A DNA stretch of 64,000 nt from Owenia fusiformis (taxonomy: Eukaryota > Annelida > Polychaeta > Sabellida > Oweniidae). Shown one piece after another: positions 21,801 to 33,800 of this stretch. The stretch lies in contig CAIIXF020000009.1 in the NCBI GenBank assembly GCA_903813345.2, forward strand, positions 33,047,259 to 33,111,258, given 5' to 3'. The translations under genes were made by a program, and so were the position numbers. The notes under the pieces are model-generated. The model was not told where the DNA came from. It did not search any database and saw only the letters and a list, made by a program, of their open reading frames with translations. Within the stretch, counting starts at the first letter, position 1; every line of letters begins with the position of its first letter.

Positions 21801-24800
21801 AATCTAAAGTCAGATTTGAATTTCTGAGAACATGTAGATGATTTTGAAAAAAAAATTTAGTCAATTTGAAGCAAGTTGAAAAAAGACCTTTTTGACCTTT
21901 TTTGACTTTGAGAAGGTCATTGAAGGTCAAATGTCAAATCCTAAGTCAAATCTAAAGTCAGATTTGAATTTCTGAGAACACGTAGATGATTTTGAAAATT
22001 TTTTTTAGTCAATTTGAAGCAAGTTGAAAACAGACCTTTTTGACCTTTTTTTTTACCTTGAGAAGGTCATTGAAGGTCAAATGTCAAATCTTAAGTCAAA
22101 TCTTAAGTCAGATTTGAATTTCTGAGAACACGTAGATGATTTTGAAAAAAAAATTTAGTCAATTTGAAGCAAGTTGAAAACAGACCTTTTTGACCTTTTT
22201 TGACCTTGAGAAGGTCATTGAAGGTCAAATGTCAAATCTAAAGTCAGATTTGAAGGTCAAATGTCAAATCTAAAGTCAGATTTGAATTTCTGAGAACATG
22301 ATGATGATTTTGAAAAAAAATTTAGTCAATGTGAAGCAAGTTGAAAAAAGACCTTTTTGACCTTGAGAAGGTCATTGAAGGTCAAATGTCAAATCTAAAG
22401 TCAGATTTGAACTTCTGAGAACATGTAGATGATTTAGAAAAAAATTGAAGTCAGTCTAAACAGTATTTGTTAAGTTATAGGAAGTTGTAAGAAATTGTTA
22501 CAGACGCCGGACGCCAACCGCCGGACGCCAACCGCCGGACGCCAACCACCAACCGCCGGACGCCGTCGCAAAAAACGGAGACCATAACAATATGTCACCA
22601 CTTTTGGTGGTGACATAATGATCAGAAATGATCAAAGAAATCTTTCCCTTTAACATGGCGATAAATTCCCATTTAATATACATCTTATAACATATGAAGA
22701 CGATTGAAATTTAAATAACCCCCCCCCCCCCCCTCCGACATCCAGGGTGATTCAGACAAATATAGTACATACTTCATGTAAGAACAACCTTCACCTTAAA
22801 TCCCTACCATCTCCTTATAACATCAAAATTATGATTGGATTGTAATTCAACTCATTCAAGTACAGGTTTTCTAATTCTAACAATTTTCCAAGCAGTTAAA
22901 GATAAATAAACTGATTGAGTCATATGTGCTGATTTTTTTATAGTATGAACGGATAACCAATATAATGCACCAAGAAAACCAAACAGTTTATTGGTTCCAG
23001 GTTTGTCAGTGCGATGGTTTTGGCTACTGGTACATGTAAATTGTTTCAATCAGTTCAGATACCATAAAGAACAGGTTTAACATTATTCAAATAATGAATC
23101 ATAATGTTATAGATATCAAGCCCATAGCCAGGGGGCTCAACATTCTGAACACTTTATAAGTGATTTTGGCCATTTTAGGACCAAAATTGTCAAAAGTTAT
23201 CCCCCCTGGAATTTTTTAAAAAGTGACCCCCCCCCCCCTTGGCAAAAGTTGGCTGTAGGCTTGGTCATATAAAAGCTATAAAACTGCATTAAAAAGCAAA
23301 GAATAAGCTTGTCTCTGTTATTCCATTTGGGTACAACTATATTTCTAGCAATAGCCTCACACTATTTTGAAATATACCTCATTTATTGTGACTCTTCTAA
23401 AGAAAGAGAATATTTACTATAATCCAAGGATATAAGTTTAGTACTGTGTTACGATTTCCTGTGAACCAACATGAAAACAAGGGTCTCCTTATAATATCAA
23501 CAAGCAACAAATACTTTATAAACATCATGAGTCCCCTTGCAAGACACACAGTTGGAGTACATGTACACAGCTTCTTCACGAAATAAAAATAAGAAAATCC
23601 TCAAATGTTAAAGTTTTCTGTCTGCTCATGCATTTTCTCCTGTTTTCTCTAATACATTGTGCTTGAATGAACAATGCTATTGGATATATTGTAATTTTTG
23701 TACTTCAAAAGATTTTTGAGAATCAAATAAATGTCATGTTTGCTTCATTTCTTGCTGATTCCACTCTTTTCCAATTCAAATATGACGCAATTACAGATAA
23801 GAGGATTTGATAGACAATACGGATTCAAAAGAAACAGAATTCATTCCAAGAAGAAGCTGTGTAATATATTCAGTACATACAAAGTCTTAAACTAAGAAAA
23901 ACCTCAACACAAACATGAAAGTTACCTCAAATTCAATCATTTTTGAATTACAAGTATGAATGTCTGAAATATGAAAACCGTAAAATTAACAGCATAAAGA
24001 ATGTACCATATCAAACTTATTTTAAACCAAATTAAATCCACGTACAAAATCAGTACATCAATAAACATATCTAAAGGATAGTAATACCTTTGAGTTTTGA
24101 GACTTTACGTTTGGCAGTAGGGGACTCTTGAAGAGTAGGACTTGAAGTATTGGCTCTGACAGGACTGGAATCTCCCTCATCTCCTGATCGGGTCCTCTTA
24201 GGACTTGGGCTCCTGTCTGGACTATGCATTTTCCCTGTAAGTGGCATAAACAGAGGTTAATATCCATAACATCTGAATTTCAAAATAATGCTCCGTGAAT
24301 ATTTTTAATATTTAACAGCATGCACATGCCCATTTAATACGATCATTTGGGAACTCAAATAATTTTGTATCAGATTTTACAAGCACCACATATTCTAGTG
24401 CAGTTCATGCTTTGCAACATGCCTATTAAAGGGATATCCCTAACTACACTGTCAAAGTTGTCTTGCCTGTCAATTTTAAGATAAAAAGTTAATTATTTCT
24501 AAGTAATGCTAATAATGCATAAGTCTCATCCACTTACACCCCCAAAATGCAATCTGATTTTCAACGCCGTTTTGGTGTCAAATTTCGGTGCCATTTTGGC
24601 ACCAAATGGACTGACTAGTCCGGTGCCAAATTTTGGTGTCGAAAGGTCTCGGTGCTGGAATGGTGCTGAAACAGTGCCGTAACAGCGCCCAATTTTTTGG
24701 ATACCCCAACGGTGTTGAATTACATTGGCTGTGTATTACCCAACCAGAGTTACGTTAAGAGTGAGAATCAACCCCGTGGCATGATGCACGACTACAAAAT

Positions 24801-27800
24801 CTCAGAATGTATGAAATCACATATAAACGTATTCAAGATACATAAACATAAGATGATAGATATACTCACCTCTAGTGTTTCTTTGTCTGGTAGGTGAGAT
24901 GGAGACCCGGTCTAATGCAGCTCCTGCCTCCGCATCTTCATCCCTAATTTCACTTCCTTCGATCTCTTTTTTGAGGCTATCATACAGGTGTAGTGTATCA
25001 TCACGCTCCTGAGAGACAATTAAATGAACAAATTCATTTTAGTGAAAAACATTTCATTTTCCTCAAACATACTAAACATAGTGTGAAATAATTTAGCTTT
25101 TCATATTTCAAATAATAACTTTTGAGTGAAATATTGCATATCAAAATTGTCAAGCAGACATAGGGCGTACACAAAGACAGAACAAGGCTCTAACATGACA
25201 AAATGTCACTACCTTGTAAGTTATTGCAAATTGTTACAGACACTGAACGCCAGATGCCGAACACCATCCACCATCTGGTGGTGACATAATAACATTATTC
25301 AACTCACCATGGTTGTAGCTTTGAGGTGGTCCCTCAAGGCAGCTAGTTCATCTTTCAGTTGATTCAGCTCTGCATCTTTGAACTGATCCCCAGTGCCTGA
25401 ACCATCTTCCTTGGCAGACTTCAGTTCTTCTAATTCACCTCTTAGTCTAATGTTTAGCTCATCATTCCTGAAAAAAAAAGAAAATTCATAGTATCAAGGC
25501 TGGGAAGTAAGACAGCTTCGGCCCTGGCTACGGGCCTGCAGCTAAACTTTGACTTCTATACACAAGAACAATTTTGTAGTAATCCCACAGTGAAGACAGA
25601 TTGTGGACATTCAGAGGGGCTTAATAGCTCCAAAATGGCAAGGGTCAATGGCGTGGCTTTTAGCTCAGCCCCATCCCAGTACAAGCATCATCAATTTGTT
25701 AAGAGCCTTCAGTCATGCAGTGAATACATGTATATTATTATATAGATATACCTTGCCATGAGATCATGTATGTGCTTCCTACTCTCCTGTATGGTTCTTG
25801 TTTGGGCTTCAACACGTTCTTGAAGTGAGGCATTCTCAATACACTTAATGGAGTACTGTTCTGACACTAGCTTAATCTCAGTCTTTATCAGATCAATCTC
25901 ACTCCTACAAAAGTCACAAATGTATTAATAATACGGAAATTTGAAAACCTGAACAGGGCCTTTTTTGAGATATGCATGTTATGAGGAAATAATATTCAAA
26001 AATTGAAACTACTTTTTGGAAAGGTACTTTCGACTGGTCTCTAGTATTTGTTGCCTTTTTATATTGTGTTTTTGAAATTCTGTTTTACAATTTCACCCCA
26101 TGCAGACAGATCGCCAAAAATTGCATTCGTATTATGCGAGACTCGAGATTCAACAGAAAACTAGAAACATTTTGTCACCAATGTAGCAAATTATTTTTTT
26201 ACTGCTTAATAAATGGTAAATGACAGTCACATTAAGTTCTACAAGTATGAGAATAGCATGACATTCTGATATTTTAAGTTAACTCTAATATGATAAGTCT
26301 AATATGATCATAACTATTTCATTCATGAATTGTATTATATAACCACAATTCTGCCTCTAATGGTGCTGAAAGTGACTCTTACTCATATTGCTGGTGTATG
26401 GCATCAATATCTGTCTTGGTATACATGTCAGAAATCTTTTCCTGGAATCTCAGTCTCTCGCTCTCTAAGTCTGCTTCGTGAGCCTTCTTCATGGCATCTA
26501 GGGCTACAATACAATACAACACATCATTATAATTCATGTTGACATATACTAGATATATCAAGGCTTTGCCATTGGACCATAAGTCTCCTTGCATGTTGAA
26601 GGTGCTCTGTTGTTTCCTGATGTAAGAATGTTTCAAAGAAATGTGTATTAGTCTAGTATCAACACAAAGTGCCATTTCTCAAGGATTATATGGTGTGCTA
26701 TAACTAGATTATGACTGTTTTAAAGGGCTAATTACTCCTATTTATGGGACGTGATCTATCAAAGAGTCCAGTCTCCAGCTCCAGAAAAACAACCCATAAT
26801 TTACCCATGTAAATGCAGGGAGTGGTTGGATTTCTTGGAGATGTACATTTGACTGTAGTGAACCTTGACTTTTACAATTCTTAATTTACGTTTCTAGGTT
26901 GGGTGTAGTAATGGGTGGAAATGAAATTATGATATCATAATTCTACAATTTTTGACAAAAATTATGATGTTAACATGACTCATGATAGATAAAATGATGC
27001 AAATTACATACAGCCTATACACACATTTAAATTCTTAAACAATCGTGCATTTAGCCAATTACATGTATAACCAATTATTACAAATTGAAACAACATATTT
27101 TTGGAATATACGAGTTCTACACTAAATATCATATCATGCTGTTAGGAAATACAGGGACAAACTATCAATTCTAATAGGAATGGAGCATCTTATATGTTTA
27201 CAGATTTAGGGTCCCTTATAACACACATGCTTGAGGGGAAACGAATATCATTGAAAGTAACACCAATAATAAATGTACACATAGCAAGATAGTTAGAAAA
27301 TACATATAGAGCATAAGGTACAATGATAACGACTGATTCTGGCAAGAAGGCTATATTGTCACTTTAAGTTAAGTTTCAATTATCAGAACGGAGTTTCATC
27401 TCTTGCAATTGCCAGGATGTTGATAAGAAATGTCATACTAGAGTTAAAGGTGTCCAATAGCATGATAAAGGCCTTGTACCGTGTCCCTACCTCCCTTCAA
27501 GTTATCAAAAAGGAATGATTAGGGTAAATCTGCATGAGATGTTATGTTAAAAGTAGAAACTGAAAAAGTGTCCCCTAACTTGCCCAAAGAGCTGAATAGC
27601 TAAGGTCTGGCCAGTAATTAGACATATCTGAAAAGCATTGGCCTGATCCACAATGAGATTACAACTATACATTCCTTACCATCAACCAAGTCTTCCAAGT
27701 AATCAACTGAGAACAAAAACATCATAATGAAAACATTTATTATCATTTTTTAAAATTCCCCATGTAGATTATCTACATATATTGAGATATTATGAGGTAA

Positions 27801-30800
27801 ATACATGCACAAAATAGTGGTATCATCACCATTCCTCATGGTTAAACATCAAAAGAATTTTTCATTTTTTCATAATTTCACCACTCCCTCTACCATGCAA
27901 GAATGATTTTTTTCTAAATAAATTGCAAACAAACAATAATTGTGGTTCTTTCCCCAATGGCCACATAACATAGGACTCTCTGTTTTAAGATAACATACCC
28001 TTGACAGCATGAAACCTAACATGGCACTCTCACCCAGAATCCCCACACATAAAATATGTCACTCTTCATATGTGCCATGCTTACCTGCTTGTGTGGCTTT
28101 GATCTCCTCTGCCAGCTGACTATCTTTTTCCTGTCTGAGGAGCTCAATTTCACGTCGTTGCGTCTCACGAAGTTGTTGTACAATCCTACGTTGTGACCCA
28201 GCCATATTCTCCAAGCCTTTCTCACAAGTACTCTGTAACATCAAAAAAGGTAGGATATGTAATTTCAATTCAATGGTTTCAGCACTGTTTGACTTTTTGA
28301 ACTGTTCACATATTAGTTTCAGTGGTTTAAGATGTTCATATAATAAAGGAGTTCAAAGTAGCATTGTTTTGGGGAATACATGTTCTATATTCAAATATTT
28401 GCTTTATTTTTTTAAATTCAATTTCCTCAATAATAAGAGTATCATTTTTGGGAGGTGGGGGATATAGAAATCCTATTGTACCTGTAATCTATCAATCTCT
28501 TTCTCATATTTCTTCCTAATGGCATCTTCATCTATGGTTTGACTTGTCAGGTCAGTGGCAGCCAATAAATGCATGATTTCTTCTTTACTGCGGGACAGTT
28601 GCTCATCATGCACCACTTTCTGCGACTCTATCTCATTTTCATAGGCCTCCTATGAATGGGACATAAGGATTTATACATTTCAAATTTAACGTAACAATGA
28701 TAATATTTTCTTCAACTTTGATTGAGGATGAGATGAAAGGTACAATCAATTAGACTTAATTCACATGGTACCAGAATGCAAACAAAATTTTATTTAAAAC
28801 ATACATATGTATATTACATATACTTGTACTCTGGTAAATTAAAATATATGTTCGTCATTTATTAATCATTCTCAAAACCAAGACATATACTCTATGGAAC
28901 CATGCAAACATTAGATAAAATAGAATTTTACTTAAAAAATTGTTAACAAGATATTGTACAATGTTGTACATGTATCTTTAAATCAATGTGATACATGCCT
29001 CCTCCTATCCACTTCTTATTATAGGACCTAAGACTGTTCACCTTTGGGGGTTTACAGTCCATTTATGTGTGTTAGGACATGTTAGTAGGTTACTGACTGT
29101 TAGTAAATTAGTTTTCACAGAATGTTAAGAATACATAAGAATCCAAAAGAGGATATTTAGGATACAAAGGAATGAATATATTTTATTTATGAATATTAAA
29201 GAGGCAATGTCAGTTGGAGCATAACTATATATTTGGTTCCCCATGATGTTTTGACATGTTAGTCCATCTATATACCAATTGCTAGATTCCAACTCATATG
29301 TTAAGGTGTTGATTTTATGACAAAATGAATATTAAGCCACTGTTAAAATTCATTAAAGTGGCAACAGGGACTGTAGAAGATATCATAAACTTCCACTACA
29401 CATTCTGCTCTACCAGATCGGCCTTAAGTTATATGACTTACATGTGACATCTATTTTATTTAATATGTGGAAATTGCATCAACTTTGTTGATAATGAAAA
29501 TAGGTATCAACCTTGATGAAATTTTCAAAACTTCACAATATTTGAACACTAGGACCATGATCAATGAGAATGACTTGACAATAGGATGTCACCACTTTAA
29601 GTGTTCATTATCGATGTCATTCTGGAGTTAAAAATCCCCAAAGTTGTTCCAAAAATGGTGTCTATAGGTATTTTGAAACAATCAGGAATACCCCTTTATA
29701 ATTAGGTATTTATCCATTCAGAAAAAATCAGAGTTGAAAATACTAAATCTAACCAAATTGCTCCTTTCATTACTCATGTGACAGGACCCAAATTTCATAA
29801 ACATTGTCTAACTACACGTAGAACTCATTTCCTAGAAAGGTGGCACATTTAAGCTTACAACTAGACATGCAATCACATTGAACAATTGAAAAGGTAATTC
29901 AATTTCACAATTGTTTTTTAATAAGGAAGCACCCTAGACATCCCTCACATGACACACACTGTCCATCTACAACAACAAAGGTCATCTCAAATGTTTCATT
30001 CTAAATTGTACACACAATCCATTTCATTAACTATGAGACAAACCACCCCCTTTTATGTTAACAAAACAAACTTCACATTTTTAGTGAACAAAATAGCCTA
30101 TGTATAATTTTGTGAAAAACATATAAGATGGCACCTAACTACTATGTGTCTACAAGGGGATTCAGGTGCAATTAATGTACAAACTACTGATCTAAATGTC
30201 TCCCAAATTCTGTTCACAAACCCAATTCCTTTATCAGTACCACACATCATGCTAAAACTAAATCTCAACAAGCAACTACCTGAATGTCCTTGAGTTTTTG
30301 CTGAAGCTCTATGACCTTATTTCTGCTTGGGGAAGCCCCATCTCCCCTTGATGATGTCTCCTGCGACATTTGCCGGCTAGAGTCAAGCTCAAGCTGATGT
30401 TATAAGCAATAGAATGATCAGATTAGATATGAAATCTTAGAGGAAAGAAGAAGAATGAAATTTTCAAAGCAAAGATTTTTGACCTCAGGTATTTCATTCT
30501 TGAAACATTTTTCATTGGTAATAATTTTTGCAAAAAATGATGTTTCAGATATTGATATAATTCAATAAATAAATACCAAGTAGTAAAATTAATTAAATAT
30601 AAATGATAGAGATTATTTCAATACTGTTAGAAAGGATTGAAGAAGCAATCAATAATGTCATAATAAAAATAAAATACATTATTTGTATTATATGTTAGGT
30701 GATTAATAACAAAAACATTATGAAAATCAAAAGTATGAGGACTTTAATAAGTAAAACCAAAGCAAAAGTTATGAAATTGAAATTAATAAAACGCCAAATG

Positions 30801-33800
30801 CTAAAACTACTTGCTACAAATGCTGCGAATAAATCAACAACAATAAAATGAGCATGAAACAAATGTTTATACTTGCAAAATTCTTCATAAATACAACTCT
30901 TAGCAGTGAAAGCTTTCCAACTGAACATGAATATTGCAAGTATGTTGCCCATTTTATTCCCTAAACAGCCTACAAATCAGCACATCAAGTTTATATTTCA
31001 TATCTTACCATATGCTGTTCACGTTCTTCATGTAATCTCTCACGCAACTTTGCAAGTTCGCTCCGTAGATCATAATTATCCTGCTCTGCAACATTCAGTA
31101 GGCTTAACCTTCGACTTTTGTCAGTTAGATCCCTCTGGTGTTCAGATTGTACACTACTAAGTTTTGATTCTAAGTCATGGATGATTTGTTTATAATGTTC
31201 AGCAGTGTTGTTTTTATCATCTTTTATAGACTCTAATTGTTTATGTAAACTATTGTTAGTTTCTTGTAATATCTCAATTTCACTCCTATATTTTTCCTCA
31301 ATGTCTTGGTCTATTTGGGGATTTTCAGAGAATCTCTCATTGGCAAGTCTCTCAAGTTTATGAATTTCAGATTCTAAAGTGTCTATAGCACTGGTGTTGT
31401 CTAACCTCTCCTGGAGTAATGCTACTTCGTAATCTTGTTTTATTTGTTCTATGGGGTCTGTTTCAGATATTACTGTACTATGTAGTCTTTCCTTTTGATC
31501 ATTTATAACCGTTAGTTTGGCTTTATGAGCATTTTCAATTTTTCGTATTATATATGAAACTTGGGCTTGTAACATTGTCTCATGTACAAATTGTTTAGCA
31601 AAGTCATTCACATTTGGCCATCTCACTCTCAGGTCATTAACAATTCCTTCAGAGTTTTTGTCTTTTACATGTTTTTCAATATACTCTGCCACCTTATTAT
31701 TCATTGACACTTCTTCGAACAAAGCATTTTGGAATACCTGCCTGCTGGAACTTGCATGTGAGGTTTGAGTTTTTCCAGGTGGGGATGTAGGGTTAAATTC
31801 ATCAATTCCGGAATCTTGTTTAGTTAGTGGCTTGTGTTGATTAACAGAGGTGTTATTTTTATTGAGTTTTTCTGTTAAGAATGCGACTTGTCCATTAAGA
31901 ACTGCTCTATGGGCTAACATCTCTGCAAACTGATCAATAAGATCATCTGTTGATTCGGGATGGTGGTCACCTTTCACAGGTTTGTGATCTTTCAGAACTG
32001 TTTTATATTTTTGTGTTATTTCTGATGTGACATCTTGAATCTCTTTTTGTAGTTCCTGTTCTATTTTAGCATGTTTGTCAGCAGAAGCGAGACGAGTCAT
32101 TGGTACAGAAGTTTGTTGGTTAATCTCAGATTCAAAACGATCACGATATTTATGCATTATGATGGTCATCTCTGCATTAACAAGTTCCTTATTGACCAAT
32201 TGGTTAGCTAATTTAGCATTCTCATGTCGCCTGATCTCAGCCGCATAGCCTGCTAGCTCAGTATCACTGAGATGGACAGACTCACTACTTTCTATTGAAT
32301 CCATTGAGGATCCTAAAGAGGCTAAAACTTCTGCCATGTTCTGCTTTTGCGGCGATTCTGATGACAAGTGTCGTATTGTTTGCTCAGAAGATTCTCTAGC
32401 CATATTAGTAACCAGTTCATCTAATTTCTCAACTCTGAATTTTTCAATGAATGCTTCAATCTCATCTTCTTTTGATTTTAATTTTTCAAGTGAATTTTCC
32501 AATTCACTTTCTAAGATGTCTGGCATTGTCTCTGTTGATTTTGTGTTCATTCTGTCCAACAAGTAAGTCACCTCTCCATGCATCATAGCTTTAGTAGCCA
32601 GAGTATTTGCATAATCATTTACTGTGTGTTCATCTTCCTTTGTGACCTCTGTGTCATTCATCCTTGCCTGAGAAGAAGCTTCAGTCACCAATGTATTAAT
32701 CTCACTCTGGAGGACTATTTTCTCTGCAAGAAGGGATGCATACACAGACATAAAATCATCCTGGTGCTGATTCAGCTCAAATTTTTGATTAGCATTTTCC
32801 ACAAGGAGTTTTTCAACAGTGCTTTCAAGAGAATGTATTTTGGATTGGGCTTTGGACCACTCCACAGCTTGTGACTTTGTTAATGAGCTCTGTTCTTCAG
32901 ATGCTAGTGAAGCTTGAGCCAATACAACAGACTGCTTGACAAGAACACTGGCAAACTGTTGTAACTGTAATTGACTAGAATCTGTATTCTCTGTGGGCGA
33001 TGTCCAAGCATTTTCCCCCGAAGAGTTTCTTTGCTCTATTAAAGTCTCAGTTTCCTGTAGAATGTCTGTTAGTTTTGATTTTAAAACTTCGAGGTTATCT
33101 TCACTCATGTCAGCCATTTTGTTAGGATACTGATTCAAATCATCTATGACATTGCTGAGTTTTTGTCTACAGTCCTCTATTGTACTTTGTGACTGGCAAA
33201 GTTTCAATTCAACTTCTTTCAGGTGATTTCCAAGCTCGTTAACCGAGCTGTCCTTTCCTTCACTGTCATTTCTGCTCATGATCTGGCCTGTTATCTCCCT
33301 GAGCTTCTCATCAGATGTTGAAAGCTTTTGCTTCAGTTGCTGTATCTCAGACAAGAGCTGTGGACGGTCAACAGTTATGGATAGTTCAGAGTCCTGTTTC
33401 ACTGAAGGACCTTTGCCCCCACGAGGCATACTCTCCAGTGAATGCTGGACAACCTGTTTTTCAACATTTTCAAGCTGATCCTGCAGCTGGGTTGTATTTG
33501 AATCCTGGGTCAAAATGACTCCTTGTACACTGTCTATTTTTGATTCCAACTGAGACAGCTGTTGGTGCAGTTCCTCTGAGATATTTGTATATTCTATTAT
33601 AGGCTGTGCATGCACTGTATTAGCTCCTTGCTCCAGTTTTCTAACAGTCTTTTCAGCATCAGCCAACTTTTTCGTAAGATCCAGCACTCTATCTGACATT
33701 AGCTTTAACTCTGATTTATGTTCATTTTCGATTCCTTTACATTGTTTTTCCAATTTAACAAACTCTATTTCCAACTCATCATGGCTTTCATGAGCTTTCT

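Noticed and set aside
20225-22445. CRISPR-like array
   Set aside because: Repeats are long and adjacent without unique spacers, in a eukaryotic intron; a satellite.
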